Origin: Mesorhizobium sp. Root552
GTDB taxonomy: Bacteria > Pseudomonadota > Alphaproteobacteria > Rhizobiales > Rhizobiaceae
Direction: 5' to 3'
Length of the DNA stretch: 64,000 bases
NCBI RefSeq assembly: GCF_001427285.1
Contig: NZ_LMFV01000023.1
Span: 1 to 64,000 of the forward strand
A model generated the notes under the pieces. It ran no database searches. It was given only the letters and a program-made list of their open reading frames with translations, and was not told the origin of the DNA. The position numbers and the translations under genes are program-made. Positions 17,554 through 27,597 of this stretch are shown in pieces; positions within the stretch are counted from its first letter, which is position 1; each line of letters begins with the position of its first letter.

Positions 17554-18700
17554 CACCCAGAAACTGCGTGGGCTGATCGACCGCGAGGCTGAGCGCGCTG
17601 GCTTTGCCGTCGTGGCGGTGACGTCCCCCGATTCAATCCCGCTTGCGCCGTCAAGGCTGGCGCAATTTGTCGCCGAGGGTTTCCACGGCTCGATGGGGTG
17701 GATGGAGGAGACGCTGGACCGGCGCGGCGACCCGTCGGCGCTGTGGCCGGAGGTGCGCTCGGTCATCGTGCTCGCCATGAATTACGGGCCCGAGCACGAT
17801 CCGCGCGAATTGCTGGAGCGCCGCGACCGGGGCGCGGTCTCGGTCTATGCGCGCAACCGCGACTATCACGATGTGATGAAAGGACGGCTGAAGGAAATCG
17901 CCGGCAAGATCGTGGCCAAGGCGGGCGGCGACGTGAAGGTGTTCGTCGATACCGCGCCGGTGATGGAAAAGCCGCTGGCCGAGGCGGCGGGCGTCGGCTG
18001 GCAGGGCAAGCACACCAATCTGGTCAGCCGGGAACATGGCTCATGGCTGTTTCTTGGCTCGATTTTCACCACCGCCGAGCTGGTGGCGGATACGCGTGAG
18101 GCCGATCATTGCGGCTCATGTCATGCCTGCCTCGACGCCTGTCCGACCGATGCCTTCCCGGCACCCTACCGGCTCGATGCCCGCCGGTGCATCTCCTATC
18201 TCACCATCGAGAACAAGGGGCCGATTCCGCTGGAGTTCCGCGAGGCGATCGGCAACCGGATTTACGGCTGCGACGACTGCCTCGCAGCCTGTCCGTGGAA
18301 CAAGTTCGCCCAGATGGCTTCGGAGGCCAAGCTGGCGGCGCGCGAGGATTTGCGCGAGCCGAAGCTGAGCGATCTCCTGGAACTGGACGATGCCGCCTTT
18401 CGTACCTTCTTTTCCGGTTCGCCGGTCAAGCGTATCGGCCGCGACCGCTTCATCCGCAATGTGCTGATCGCGGCGGGCAATTGCGCCGATCCGGCTCTGG
18501 CGGGCCAGGTGACGGGCCTGCTCTCGGACGCTTCGCCGCTGGTGCGCGGCGCTGCCGTCTGGGCCTTGTCCAGACTGTTGCCGGAAGCCGAATTCAATGC
18601 GTGCGCCGATGTCGCATTGGCATTGGAAGGCGACGACGGCGTGTGCGAAGAATGGCAGCAAGCCTTGGACGGCATTTCCCAAAAGGAGATCGGGTTGTGA
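17534..18700 (+). CDS. queG: Epoxyqueuosine reductase
   Basis: This 388-residue cobalamin-dependent iron-sulfur enzyme carries out the last step of queuosine synthesis in tRNA, reducing epoxyqueuosine to queuosine. Two [4Fe-4S] sites are visible: CGSCHACLDACP (Cys 193, 196, 199, 203) and CDDCLAACPW (Cys 246, 249, 253). The cobalamin-binding N-terminal domain includes VFVDTAPVMEKPLAE (about 138), with the catalytic Asp. A HEAT-like C-terminal segment (about 320-380) binds tRNA. Length is normal. It overlaps the GST gene upstream and the SDR gene downstream (GTGA). Confidence 0.97.
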   Translation: MRTLTSDTQKLRGLIDREAERAGFAVVAVTSPDSIPLAPSRLAQFVAEGFHGSMGWMEETLDRRGDPSALWPEVRSVIVLAMNYGPEHDPRELLERRDRGAVSVYARNRDYHDVMKGRLKEIAGKIVAKAGGDVKVFVDTAPVMEKPLAEAAGVGWQGKHTNLVSREHGSWLFLGSIFTTAELVADTREADHCGSCHACLDACPTDAFPAPYRLDARRCISYLTIENKGPIPLEFREAIGNRIYGCDDCLAACPWNKFAQMASEAKLAAREDLREPKLSDLLELDDAAFRTFFSGSPVKRIGRDRFIRNVLIAAGNCADPALAGQVTGLLSDASPLVRGAAVWALSRLLPEAEFNACADVALALEGDDGVCEEWQQALDGISQKEIGL

Positions 18701-19602
18701 CAGTGGAGCAGGTCTTCATTTTTGGTGCCGGTTATTCCGGCAAGGCGTTTGCCCGGATATGTCCGGAGGGGACGCCGGTCTACGGCACGACGCGCGCGCC
18801 GCAAAAGTTTGCCGCGCTGGAGGCGGCGGGCATCAGGCCGCTGGAGTTCAAGGGTGCGCTGACGCCGCAGATTTCGGATGCGCTTGCCGGCACGTCTCAT
18901 CTGGTCGTTTCCGTCGCGCCCGATGAGGCCGGCGACCCGGTGCTGAATGCAGCCGGCACCGCGATCAGGCAGGCGATGCCAGGGCTGAAATGGATCGGCT
19001 ATCTGTCGACGGTGGGCGTCTATGGCGACTATGGCGGCGGCTGGGTCGATGAGACGGCGGAGTGCAGGCCGGTCTCGCGCCGTTCCATGATGCGGGTGGA
19101 GGCCGAGAAAAAATGGCTCGCGCTTGGCGAGGAGACAGGGCTGCCGGTGGCGATCTTGCGGCTGTCCGGCATCTACGGTCCGGGCCGCAACGCGCTGGTA
19201 AACCTCAAGGAAGGCACCGCGCGGCGGCTGGTGAGGGCTGGGCAGGTGTTCAACCGCATCCATGTCGAGGATATTGCAGGGGCCTTGCTGCATCTTGCCG
19301 GGCAGGACCGTGGCGGCATCTTCAACGTGACCGACAACGAGCCCTCGCCGCCGCAGGATGTGGTGACCTATGCGGCTCACCTGATGGGCGTCGAGCCGCC
19401 GCCGGAAATCGCCTTCGAAGATGCGGAACTGACGCCGATGGCGCGCTCGTTCTATGGCGAGAACAAGCGCGTTTCCAACGCCGCGATCAAGGCTGGCGGC
19501 TTCTCGTTCGGCTTTCCGAACTACCGCAGCGCGCTGGACGACATGTGGTCGAAGGGCAACTGGGCCGACGGCGAAGCGCGCAGCCCGATGAAACGGCCTT
19601 GA
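18697..19602 (+). CDS. SDR family NAD-dependent epimerase-like protein (YeeZ type)
   Basis: This 301-residue atypical SDR has a truncated Rossmann motif FGAGYSGKAFA (about 8-18). Conserved GYLSTVGVYGDYGGGWVDE (about 107) and LRLSGIYGPGRNA (about 155-167) segments follow, typical of the YeeZ/nucleoside-diphosphate-sugar epimerase group. The reaction is unknown. GTG at 18697 overlaps the queG stop (GTGA) and has AAAAGGAGA upstream, so translation is coupled. The gene ends the GST-queG-SDR unit. Confidence 0.88.
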   Translation: MTVEQVFIFGAGYSGKAFARICPEGTPVYGTTRAPQKFAALEAAGIRPLEFKGALTPQISDALAGTSHLVVSVAPDEAGDPVLNAAGTAIRQAMPGLKWIGYLSTVGVYGDYGGGWVDETAECRPVSRRSMMRVEAEKKWLALGEETGLPVAILRLSGIYGPGRNALVNLKEGTARRLVRAGQVFNRIHVEDIAGALLHLAGQDRGGIFNVTDNEPSPPQDVVTYAAHLMGVEPPPEIAFEDAELTPMARSFYGENKRVSNAAIKAGGFSFGFPNYRSALDDMWSKGNWADGEARSPMKRP

Positions 19603-19694
19603 TCCGGTCGCAGTTGGCTTCATGATGTGATTCGCACTGCTTCTGCCTTTTGGAGACAGGCGGGGGAAATGGGATTGCGGGGACTTCGACCTTG

Positions 19695-20774
19695 ATGAAG
19701 CGGACGATGCGATCAATGGCTGGCCGGTTTGCGCAGGCCGTCTTTGCAGGTGCAGCGCTGCTTGCCGCTTCGGTTTCGGGCGCGCCCCAGGCGCAGGCCG
19801 AGCAACTGGCGAAGAACTTGTTTGGCGCCAAGGATCTGCCGGCGGCGACTGCGCCGCAATCGATAGGCTTCTATTCCAAGGGCTGTTTTTCCGGCGGCGT
19901 TGCGATCGCCACCGATGGCCCGACCTGGCAGGCGATGCGCCTTTCGCGCAACCGCCGCTGGGGGCATCCGACGATGATTGCCCTGATCGAGAAGCTGTCG
20001 CGCGCTGCCGTTGCCGACGGCTGGCCGGGCCTGTTGCTGGGCGACATCTCGCAGCCGCGCGGCGGCCCGATGATGACCGGGCATGCCTCGCACCAGATTG
20101 GCCTCGATGCCGACATCTGGTTCACGCCGATGCCGGACCGGCGGCTGAGCGCAAGCGAGCGCGAGAACATGAGCGCGACCTCGCTTGTCAATGAAAAGAC
20201 GCATCGGGTCATCGACAAGCTGTGGACGCCGGCGCACGAGCGCTTGTTGAAGCGCGCGGCGAGCTATCCGGAGGTCGAGCGCATCCTCGTCAATCCGGGC
20301 ATCAAGAAGAAACTGTGCGACACGGTGACCGGCGATCGTTCATGGCTGCGCAAGGTGCGGCCGTTCTGGGGCCACGACTATCATTTCCATGTCCGTATCG
20401 GTTGCCAGCCGGGCTCGCCCGATTGCAAGCGGCAGGAAGCGACGCCGGCAAGCGACGGCTGCGACAAGTCGCTGGCGTGGTGGTTCACCGAGGAGCCGTG
20501 GCGGCCGAACAAGAACCCGGATGCGCCCAAGGCGCGTGACATCATGACCATGGCGTCCCTGCCCAAGGCTTGCCGGGCGGTGCTGAACGCGCCGGACCCG
20601 GTATCGATTGCGGCGGTAACCTATCCGGTCAATGGCGGGGCTGCGACCATATCGACCGCGCAACCCGTGACCGCCTCCGCAGCCGGTGGCGCGGCGCTGC
20701 CTTCCTCGATCAGCGCCTTTGCCCCGACGCCTGATATCGGCGTGCCGTTGCCGCGGCCCCGGCCCGGCAATTAA
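19695..20774 (+). CDS. mepA: Penicillin-insensitive murein endopeptidase
   Basis: This 359-residue LAS-family metalloendopeptidase cleaves D-alanyl-meso-diaminopimelyl cross-links of peptidoglycan in the periplasm. A signal peptide spans about residues 1-36 (ending AQAEQ). Zinc ligands and active-site residues are in GHASHQIGLDADIWF (about 131-145) and WGHDYHFHVRIGC (about 225-237). A Pro/Ala-rich C-terminal tail of about 60 residues exceeds the E. coli protein. ATG at 19695 is chosen because the signal peptide starts there (MKRTMRSMAGRF). Confidence 0.95.
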   Translation: MKRTMRSMAGRFAQAVFAGAALLAASVSGAPQAQAEQLAKNLFGAKDLPAATAPQSIGFYSKGCFSGGVAIATDGPTWQAMRLSRNRRWGHPTMIALIEKLSRAAVADGWPGLLLGDISQPRGGPMMTGHASHQIGLDADIWFTPMPDRRLSASERENMSATSLVNEKTHRVIDKLWTPAHERLLKRAASYPEVERILVNPGIKKKLCDTVTGDRSWLRKVRPFWGHDYHFHVRIGCQPGSPDCKRQEATPASDGCDKSLAWWFTEEPWRPNKNPDAPKARDIMTMASLPKACRAVLNAPDPVSIAAVTYPVNGGAATISTAQPVTASAAGGAALPSSISAFAPTPDIGVPLPRPRPGN

Positions 20775-20852
20775 CGGGCGGGCCTGCTTCCTTCAATCGA
20801 TTTAAGAAGGCCGAGCGAAAAGCGATTTCCCTTTTCGAGTCGATGCGCTAAA

Positions 20853-20897
20853 GCATGTCGCCCGAAAGCGGGAAACGGTTTCGGGATCACGGCATGC
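20853..20897. repeat. Rhizobial intergenic palindrome, copy 1
   Basis: An imperfect 45-base palindrome runs from GCATGTCGCCCGAAA to TTTCGGGATCACGGCATGC with GCGGGAAACGG in the middle. It resembles a repeat family widely dispersed in Mesorhizobium-like genomes. Related copies occur at 22036 and 48102 in this window. It lies between mepA and glk and might act as a weak terminator. Confidence 0.75.
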
Positions 20898-20977
20898 GCA
20901 AAACGAACGAGTCGAAGTGCCTCGCGCTTTAGTCAACCGGAGGCCGTCGGGCGGACGGTGACGAACTGAGAACGGCT

Positions 20978-22000
20978 ATGGCGGAAGAAGGTGCTACAAA
21001 AACGCTGCGCTTTCCGGTCCTCATCGGGGATATCGGCGGCACCAATGCGCGCTTTTCGGTGATTGCCGATGAGAAGTCGGAGGCTGGCGAACCGCGGATC
21101 GTCAAGACGGCCGATTACGCCACCATCGACGACGCCATCCGCGCCGCAGTGCTGGATCGCTCGAGCATACGTCCCAAGTCGGCCGTGCTTGCCGTTGCGG
21201 GACCTGTCGAGGCTGACGAAATCCCGCTGACGAACTGCCCGTGGATCGTCAAGCCGCGGCAGATGCTGTCGTCCCTCGGGCTGGGCGATGTCGTGGTGCT
21301 GAACGACTTCGAGGCGCAGGCGCTGGCCGTCGTCGCGCTTGGCGAAGAGCATATGGAACAGATCGGCGGCGGCGCACCGGAGCCGAATGCCGGGCGCGTC
21401 GTGCTTGGTCCCGGAACGGGTCTTGGCGTTGCCGGGCTTGTCCACGCCTTTGGCGGCTGGGTGCCGATCCCGGGTGAGGGCGGCCATATGGATATCGGGC
21501 CGCGCACACCTCGCGACTATGCGGTTTTTCCCAACATCGAGACGATCGAGGGGCGCGTTTCGGGAGAGCAGATCCTGTGCGGGCGCGGCCTGGTCAACAC
21601 TTATCGGGCAATCGCCAAGACCGACGGCAAAGCCGCCAGGCTGAGCGTGCCCGCCGATATCACCGCCGCTGCATTGGCCGGCACCGATGAAATTGCCGTC
21701 GAAACGCTTTCCATGTTCGCGACTTGCCTCGGACGCACTGCCGGCGACCTGGCCCTGGTGTTCATGAGCCGTGGTGGCGTATTCCTGACCGGCGGCATCG
21801 CCCAGAAGATCGTGCCGGCGCTCAAGGCCGGCAACTTCCGCGCCGCCTTTGAAGACAAGGCCCCGCACAGCGAGTTGCTGCGCACCATTCCGGTCTATGT
21901 CATCACGCACCCGTTGGCGGCACTTGCCGGGCTTGCAGCCTTTGCGCGCGCACCGCGTAAATTCGGCGTCGAGACGTCGGGACGGCGTTGGCAGGCGTAA
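20978..22000 (+). CDS. glk: Glucokinase
   Basis: This 340-residue ATP-dependent glucokinase of the bacterial Glk family phosphorylates glucose to glucose-6-phosphate. The phosphate-binding motif is [13 protein letters not shown] (about 16-28). Catalytic [10 protein letters not shown] is at about residues 108-117, the [12 protein letters not shown] motif at about 146, the substrate-binding EGGHMDIGP at about 167 and FLTGGIAQK at about 269. Length is slightly above E. coli Glk. The ATG choice follows the family start. A palindromic repeat follows at 22036. Confidence 0.96.
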   Translation: MAEEGATKTLRFPVLIGDIGGTNARFSVIADEKSEAGEPRIVKTADYATIDDAIRAAVLDRSSIRPKSAVLAVAGPVEADEIPLTNCPWIVKPRQMLSSLGLGDVVVLNDFEAQALAVVALGEEHMEQIGGGAPEPNAGRVVLGPGTGLGVAGLVHAFGGWVPIPGEGGHMDIGPRTPRDYAVFPNIETIEGRVSGEQILCGRGLVNTYRAIAKTDGKAARLSVPADITAAALAGTDEIAVETLSMFATCLGRTAGDLALVFMSRGGVFLTGGIAQKIVPALKAGNFRAAFEDKAPHSELLRTIPVYVITHPLAALAGLAAFARAPRKFGVETSGRRWQA

Positions 22001-22035
22001 CCGGACGGCAACATGACGAAGATGGCGCGCGGATT

Positions 22036-22063
22036 GCCTGAAAAGCGGTTTCCACTTTCAGGC
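22036..22063. repeat. Intergenic palindrome, copy 2
   Basis: GCCTGAAA and TTTCAGGC form an 8-bp stem around AGCGGTTTCCAC. The AAAGCGG...TTTC pattern matches the copies at 20853 and 48102. It sits after glk and before the ABC exporter. Confidence 0.6.
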
Positions 22064-22132
22064 CCGATGCTCTAAGAGAGGGCCGGACGCCGCCCGGCGC
22101 TCCTTGGTGAGACAGACGCAGCGGACCGAATT

Positions 22133-23983
22133 TTGACCGTCGCAAACAACAACAGCAAGCCTGCGCCCGGCGAAGTCTTCGCGGTGCTTAAGCGCATCTT
22201 TGGCGAAAACGGGCGCGAATATCTCGGTCTGTATATCGTCACCATCATCTGCCTCGCCGTCATGGCAGCGACGACTGGCCTTGCCGCATGGATCATGAAG
22301 CCGCTGGTCGACGACATCTTCGTCCATCGCATGTATGAGCGCGCGCCCATCATCTGCGGCAGCGTGATCTTGATTTTCTTTGTTCGCGGCATCGCCAACT
22401 ACGGTCAGGCCGTCACGCTGGCCAAGATCGGCAACAATGTCGTCGCACGCTACCAGAAGCGGGTGTTCCAGCATCTGATGCGGCTGGGCGTCGATTTCTT
22501 CAACGAGACGCGCTCCGGCCGGTTGGCGGCGCGTATCAACGAGAATGTGGGCGGCGTCCGCGACCTGATGGGCCTGACGTTGCGCTCGGTCGCCGGCGAT
22601 ATCGTCAGCCTGATCGGCCTGATCGGCGTGATGGTCTGGCAACAGCCTTATCTTGCCGCGTCCGTACTGGTGGTTGGGCCGCCGCTGGTCTGGGCCGTCA
22701 ACTACATCATGCGCAGGGTGCGTCGCGTGACCCGCGAGTCGGTCACCATCAATTCGCATCTCATCGGAGCCATGCAGGAGACGGTGCAGGGCATTGCCGT
22801 GGTCAAGGCGTTCACCATGGAGGACCAACTCTCTGTCCGGGTCGGGGAGTTGGTTGATCTGGCGGAAGCCCGCTACAACAAGATTGCCCGTGTCTCGGAG
22901 CGGCTGGGGCCGTTCACCGAAATGCTGGCCGGCTTTGCGGTGGCCGGCGTCATCGGATTTGCCGCCTATCAGGCCGCGACCACCAACCATCCGCCGGGCG
23001 ATGTGCTGGCATTTATCACAGCGCTTTTGCTTGCATATGATCCGGCGCGACGTCTGGCGCGCACGCAGGTCGGCCTCGAGCGGGCCCTGGTCAATGCGCG
23101 CATGATCTACGAATTGCTCGACCTCGAGCCCAGGCAAAGAGATGTGCCGGGCGCGGTTGCAGCGAAGATCGAGCAAGGAGAGGTTCGCTTCAAGGACGTT
23201 TCGTTCGCCTACACTGAGAATAATCCTGTCCTGCACAAGGTGAACTTTACCGCAGCCGCCGGCAAGACAACGGCAATCGTTGGAGCTTCGGGGGCCGGCA
23301 AGACGACGCTGGTGGCCTTGCTGCAGCGCTTTTACGACCTCGATGGCGGCAAGATCGAGATCGATGGCCAGGATATTTCCAAGGTTACCAAGAGATCGCT
23401 GCGCCAGTCGATCGCCTACGTTTCGCAACAGCCCTATCTGTTCGAAGGCTCCATCCGCGACAATATCCGCTATGGCCGGCCTGATGCGAGCGATGCGGAG
23501 GTCGAGCAGGCTGCGGACCGGGCAGCAGCCGACGAATTCATTCGCCAGCAGCCTGAAGGCTACGACACCCAGATCGGCGAGAACGGCGCAAACCTTTCCG
23601 GCGGACAGCGCCAGCGCGTTTCCATTGCCCGCGCCATTGTGCGGCGGGCGCCGATCCTGCTTCTCGACGAAGCGACTTCGGCGCTCGACAACGAGTCCGA
23701 GGCACGGGTCCAGCAGGCCTTGGGCGAAGTGATGCAGGGGCGCACCACCATCGTCATCGCGCACCGCCTCTCCACCGTCGTCAACGCCGACCGCATCGTG
23801 GTGCTGGAGCAGGGGCGGGTCATCGAGGAAGGCACGCACGCATCATTGATGGCGGACCCGCACAGCGCCTATGCGCGCTTCCATCGGCTGCAGGGAGGCA
23901 AGGGCCTCGGCCTGATCGACGACAAGGCGGATGAAAAGCAGCCGGTCAAGCGGCGCGCCAAGAAGGTGGCTGGGAGAAACTGA
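22133..23983 (+). CDS. MsbA-like ABC exporter, permease-ATPase fusion
   Basis: This 616-residue half-transporter has six membrane helices (about 20-310) and a nucleotide-binding domain. Walker A is GASGAGKTT (about 383-391), the signature is LSGGQRQR (about 484-491), Walker B is [15 protein letters not shown] (about 504-518) and the H-loop is IAHRLSTV (about 543). It functions as a homodimer, probably flipping lipids such as lipid A core. A basic KRRAKK tail closes it. The start TTG at 22133 gives MTVANNNSK; no better start lies near. Its TGA overlaps the dapB ATG. Confidence 0.93.
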   Translation: MTVANNNSKPAPGEVFAVLKRIFGENGREYLGLYIVTIICLAVMAATTGLAAWIMKPLVDDIFVHRMYERAPIICGSVILIFFVRGIANYGQAVTLAKIGNNVVARYQKRVFQHLMRLGVDFFNETRSGRLAARINENVGGVRDLMGLTLRSVAGDIVSLIGLIGVMVWQQPYLAASVLVVGPPLVWAVNYIMRRVRRVTRESVTINSHLIGAMQETVQGIAVVKAFTMEDQLSVRVGELVDLAEARYNKIARVSERLGPFTEMLAGFAVAGVIGFAAYQAATTNHPPGDVLAFITALLLAYDPARRLARTQVGLERALVNARMIYELLDLEPRQRDVPGAVAAKIEQGEVRFKDVSFAYTENNPVLHKVNFTAAAGKTTAIVGASGAGKTTLVALLQRFYDLDGGKIEIDGQDISKVTKRSLRQSIAYVSQQPYLFEGSIRDNIRYGRPDASDAEVEQAADRAAADEFIRQQPEGYDTQIGENGANLSGGQRQRVSIARAIVRRAPILLLDEATSALDNESEARVQQALGEVMQGRTTIVIAHRLSTVVNADRIVVLEQGRVIEEGTHASLMADPHSAYARFHRLQGGKGLGLIDDKADEKQPVKRRAKKVAGRN

Positions 23984-24795
23984 TGGGCGACATGGGGCTT
24001 GTTGTGGTGGGCGCCGGCGGCCGCATGGGGCAAGCGCTGGTGCGTGCCATCCGCGAAACCGCAGGCGCGCAGATTGTCGGCGCGATTGAGCGGGCGGGTT
24101 CTCCGGCGCTTGGCAAGGATGTCGGCGAACTGGCCGGTCTCGGTGCAATTGGCGTGACGGTCGGTGACGACCCGCTGCCTGCCTTTGCCAAGGCGGACGG
24201 AGTGCTTGATTTCACGGCGCCGGCGGCATCGGTCGAGTTCGCCGGCTATGCCGCCCAGGCGCGCATTGCCCATGTGATCGGCACGACCGGTTGCTCGACG
24301 GCAGACGATGCGAAGATCGCCGCTGCCGCCCGCCATGCCACCATCGTCAAGTCCGGCAATATGAGCCTCGGCGTCAACCTGCTTGCCGCGCTGGTGGAAC
24401 AGGCGGCGCGCGCGCTCGATGCCGAGGATTTCGACATCGAGATTCTGGAAATGCACCACAAGCACAAGGTGGATGCCCCTTCCGGGACGGCCTTGCTGTT
24501 GGGGGAAGCCGCCGCGGCAGGGCGCGAGATTGCGCTTGCCGGCAACGATGTGCGCGTGCGCGACGGCCATACCGGCGCGCGCAAGGCGGGCACCATCGGC
24601 TTTGCAACGCTGCGCGGCGGCTCGGTGGTAGGCGAACATTCCGTGGTGCTGGCAGGCCAGGGCGAACGCATCGTCCTTGCGCACCACGCCGACGACCGCG
24701 CGATTTTTGCACGCGGCGCGGTCAAGGCAGCGCTTTGGGCGCGCGGCAAGAAGCCCGGGCTTTACTCCATGCGCGACGTGCTTGGCCTGAATTGA
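23983..24795 (+). CDS. dapB: 4-hydroxy-tetrahydrodipicolinate reductase
   Basis: This 270-residue NAD(P)H-dependent reductase acts in the lysine/meso-diaminopimelate pathway. The Rossmann motif [13 protein letters not shown] is at about residues 8-20. The catalytic segment with [13 protein letters not shown], containing the acid/base His and the substrate Lys, is near residue 157; [13 protein letters not shown] is near 192. Length is normal. Its ATG overlaps the stop of the exporter gene (TGATG), and gpmA follows closely, giving a three-gene unit. Confidence 0.98.
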   Translation: MGDMGLVVVGAGGRMGQALVRAIRETAGAQIVGAIERAGSPALGKDVGELAGLGAIGVTVGDDPLPAFAKADGVLDFTAPAASVEFAGYAAQARIAHVIGTTGCSTADDAKIAAAARHATIVKSGNMSLGVNLLAALVEQAARALDAEDFDIEILEMHHKHKVDAPSGTALLLGEAAAAGREIALAGNDVRVRDGHTGARKAGTIGFATLRGGSVVGEHSVVLAGQGERIVLAHHADDRAIFARGAVKAALWARGKKPGLYSMRDVLGLN

Positions 24796-24824
24796 ACGAC
24801 TTTTTTGATGCGAAGGAAGAAATG

Positions 24825-25439
24825 ATGTCGGGAACCCTTGTGCTCGTGCGCCATGGCCAGAGCGAATGGAACTTGAAAAACCTGTTCACCGGCTGGCGCG
24901 ACGTCGACCTGACCGAGCAGGGTCACGCCGAGGCAAAGGCAGCCGGTCAGAAGCTGAAGGCCAAGGGCCTGAAGTTCGACATCGCCTTCACGTCGGCGCT
25001 GATGCGCGCCCAGAAGACCTGCCAGCATATCCTCGATGCGACCGGGCAGGGCGACCTCAAGACGGTTGCCGACCAGGCGCTCAACGAGCGCAACTATGGC
25101 GACCTCAACGGACTCAACAAGGATGACGCTCGCAAGAAGTGGGGCGACGAACAGGTCCATGTCTGGCGCCGTTCCTATGATGTGCCCCCTCCGGGCGGCG
25201 AAAGCCTGAAGGATACCGGCGCCCGGGTATGGCCTTACTACCTGCACGACATGCAGCCGCATGTGCTGCGCGGGGAGACGGTTCTCGTTGCGGCGCACGG
25301 CAACTCGTTGCGTGCGCTGATCATGGCGCTGGACGGCTTGTCGGGCGAGGAAATCGTCAAGCTGGAACTCGGCACCGGCGTGCCGATCGTCTATCGGCTG
25401 AACGCGGATTCGACCGTTGCCTCGAAGGAAGTGCTCTAG
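24825..25439 (+). CDS. gpmA: 2,3-bisphosphoglycerate-dependent phosphoglycerate mutase
   Basis: This 204-residue glycolytic/gluconeogenic enzyme interconverts 2- and 3-phosphoglycerate. The phospho-His motif [10 protein letters not shown] is at about residues 7-16. Other signatures are [11 protein letters not shown] (about 55), [11 protein letters not shown] (about 84) and the second catalytic His in [11 protein letters not shown] (about 153). ATG at 24825 has AAGGA at a good distance; the adjacent ATG at 24822 is equally possible. In serine-cycle growth this enzyme could help connect 2-phosphoglycerate and 3-phosphoglycerate pools. Confidence 0.97.
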   Translation: MSGTLVLVRHGQSEWNLKNLFTGWRDVDLTEQGHAEAKAAGQKLKAKGLKFDIAFTSALMRAQKTCQHILDATGQGDLKTVADQALNERNYGDLNGLNKDDARKKWGDEQVHVWRRSYDVPPPGGESLKDTGARVWPYYLHDMQPHVLRGETVLVAAHGNSLRALIMALDGLSGEEIVKLELGTGVPIVYRLNADSTVASKEVL

Positions 25440-25513
25440 TAGCTACGGCTCTGTCTTTTTGTCTGGCCGCATTTCCGGACGCAAAACCGCTTCACGCTTT
25501 TATTGGAAATGCT

Positions 25514-26146
25514 CTACGACCCCGATCTCTTCTCGCTGGCGTAAAGCGCGACCGCCATGGCGCGGCTGCGCACGCCCAGTTTGTCGTAAAGATTCTTCAG
25601 GTGGTATTTGACCGTATTTTCCGAGATGCCCGTTCGGCTGGCGATTTGCAGGTTCGTCCAGCCGTCGGCCAGCACGCCCAGAAGCTCCAGCTCGCGCGTG
25701 GTCAAGCCGGACAGCCTGGTTTCGCCGATCTTGGTGACGTCGGTGTAAGGAATGCAGATGCGCCCGTTGGCGACCGCCACCAGCGTCTGGAACAGGATGA
25801 GCGGGTCCTCGAACTGATAGCAGAAGCCTTGTGCGCCAAGCCGCACGCATTGCTTGAGGATGCCGACATCGTGGTCATTGGAAAAGATGATGACGCGCGG
25901 CGAAAGTTGGCGGTTCCGCAGTTCCATCAGCACTTCGCCGCCGTTCATGTCCGACAGCCGCCATCCGACAATGGCGACGTCGAACTCGGCCGGCTGCTTC
26001 GCGGCGGCCTCGATGAAGGCATCGCCGCTCTGCACCGAACCGGCAAAGCTGAACCGCTCGTCGCGGCCGATAAGGTCGCGCACCGCCGCGATGACGAGCG
26101 GGTTTCGCTCCGCGATCAGGACATTCAGTCTGCTCGTCTGCGTCAT
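25514..26146 (-). CDS. LuxR/NarL-type regulator with degenerate receiver
   Basis: This 210-residue protein has a CheY-like N-terminal domain (about 7-125) and a LuxR-type helix-turn-helix at about 145-205 (LTTRELELLGVLADG, then ISENTVKYHLKNLYDKLGV). The receiver lacks its key residues. The phospho-acceptor Asp after DVAIV is Gly61, the acidic pair is reduced to Glu13, and the conserved Lys of the GxxGYLxK motif is Gln. It is therefore probably not regulated by phosphorylation. It lies 85 bases downstream of glyA on the same strand and has no adjacent kinase. A role in controlling glyA/ppc or methylotrophy is inferred from position. Confidence 0.88.
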   Translation of the reverse strand: MTQTSRLNVLIAERNPLVIAAVRDLIGRDERFSFAGSVQSGDAFIEAAAKQPAEFDVAIVGWRLSDMNGGEVLMELRNRQLSPRVIIFSNDHDVGILKQCVRLGAQGFCYQFEDPLILFQTLVAVANGRICIPYTDVTKIGETRLSGLTTRELELLGVLADGWTNLQIASRTGISENTVKYHLKNLYDKLGVRSRAMAVALYASEKRSGS

Positions 26147-26231
26147 GGACCCGCCAATGAAACCCGAACCACCTGCTGGTGGATATCAATCCGGGTTTCG
26201 GCAGTCTATGACAGTCTTGCCGCGACGGAAA

Positions 26232-27536
26232 TCAGTCGTAGATTTTGTATCGGCGGGTCAGGCCGCGCGCTTCTTCCATAACCGCGGCTTCGACGGCGCC
26301 GTTTCCGTCTTCTCCGTTCTTCGCCAGCCCGTCGATGACCTTCAGCGTCATCTGGCCGACCTGGGCGAAGTCGTCCGCGGTGAAGCCGCGGGTGGTGCAG
26401 GCCGGCGTGCCGAGCCGCACGCCGGACGTGACGGTGGGGCTCGCCGGATCGAACGGGATGCCGTTCTTGTTGCAGGTGATGTGCGCGCGGCCCAATGCGG
26501 CTTCGACGCCTTTGCCTGTCAATCCCTTGCGGCGCAGGTCGACCAGCATCAGGTGCGTGTCGGTGCCGCCGGAGACGATGTCGACGCCGCCATTGGCGAG
26601 CGTTTCGGCAAGCCGCTTGGCGTTGGTGACGACATTGGCCGCATAGGTCTTGAATTCGGGCGTAAGCGCTTCGCCGAAGGCTACCGCCTTGGCCGCGATG
26701 ACGTGCATGAGCGGTCCGCCCTGCAGGCCGGGGAACACGGCGGAATTGATCTTCTTGCCGATGTCTTCGTCGTTGGAAAGGACCATGCCGCCGCGCGGGC
26801 CGCGCAGCGTCTTGTGGGTCGTCGTGGTGACGACATGGGCGTGGTCGAGGGGGTTCGGATGCACGCCGCCGGCAACGAGACCGGCAAAATGCGCCATGTC
26901 GACGAACAGCTTGGCTCCCACTTCATCGGCAATTTCGCGGAACGCCTTGAAATCGATGATGCGCGGATAGGCCGAGCCGCCGGCCAGGATCACCTTCGGC
27001 TGGTGCTTGCGGGCAAGGTCGCGCACCTCGTCCATGTCGATGCGATGGGTGTCGGGCTTGACGCCATACGACACGACGTTGAACCACTTGCCCGACTGGT
27101 TGACCGGAGCGCCGTGGGTGAGATGGCCGCCGGCGGCGAGGTTGAGGCCGAGATAGGTGTCGCCCGGCTGCATCAGCGCCATGAACACCGACTGGTTGGC
27201 CTGGCTGCCCGAGTTGGGCTGGACGTTGGCGAAGGTGCAGTTGAAGATTTCCTTGGCGCGGTTGCGGGCAAGATCCTCGACCTCGTCCACGAACTGGCAG
27301 CCGCCATAGTAGCGGCGTCCGGGATAGCCTTCGGCGTATTTGTTGGTGAGCACGGAGCCTTGCGCTTCCAGCACCGCCTTGGAGACGATGTTTTCCGAAG
27401 CGATCAGTTCGATCTCGTCCTGCTGGCGCTTCAGTTCGCGCTGGATGGAATCGCTGACGGCCGGGTCAGAGGCGGCGACGCCGGTGTGGAAGAACGAGCG
27501 GGCATTACCTGTGCCGGGTCTTGCGGGAATATTCAT
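26232..27536 (-). CDS. glyA: Serine hydroxymethyltransferase
   Basis: This 434-residue PLP enzyme interconverts glycine plus 5,10-methylene-THF and serine plus THF. In the serine cycle it captures C1 units from the methylamine pathway. The PLP lysine is in [16 protein letters not shown] (about 240-255). Other landmarks are [10 protein letters not shown] (about 43), [13 protein letters not shown] (about 67) and [10 protein letters not shown] (about 105). It lies between ppc and the LuxR gene on the minus strand, with ppc upstream by 61 bases. This linkage to ppc marks it as the serine-cycle copy; a second housekeeping copy elsewhere is possible. Confidence 0.97.
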   Translation of the reverse strand: MNIPARPGTGNARSFFHTGVAASDPAVSDSIQRELKRQQDEIELIASENIVSKAVLEAQGSVLTNKYAEGYPGRRYYGGCQFVDEVEDLARNRAKEIFNCTFANVQPNSGSQANQSVFMALMQPGDTYLGLNLAAGGHLTHGAPVNQSGKWFNVVSYGVKPDTHRIDMDEVRDLARKHQPKVILAGGSAYPRIIDFKAFREIADEVGAKLFVDMAHFAGLVAGGVHPNPLDHAHVVTTTTHKTLRGPRGGMVLSNDEDIGKKINSAVFPGLQGGPLMHVIAAKAVAFGEALTPEFKTYAANVVTNAKRLAETLANGGVDIVSGGTDTHLMLVDLRRKGLTGKGVEAALGRAHITCNKNGIPFDPASPTVTSGVRLGTPACTTRGFTADDFAQVGQMTLKVIDGLAKNGEDGNGAVEAAVMEEARGLTRRYKIYD

Positions 27537-27597
27537 CGGGCTCCTCCCTTGTGGCGCTTTTTTGCGCGAGCGTGGTGTTCAGCGTTTTTGGGTGATG

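Noticed and set aside
22058..23839. 593-codon open frame antisense to the ABC exporter
   Set aside because: It mirrors a well-supported gene with Walker and signature motifs, has no ribosome site and a low-complexity His/Arg/Asp-rich translation typical of high-GC shadow frames.
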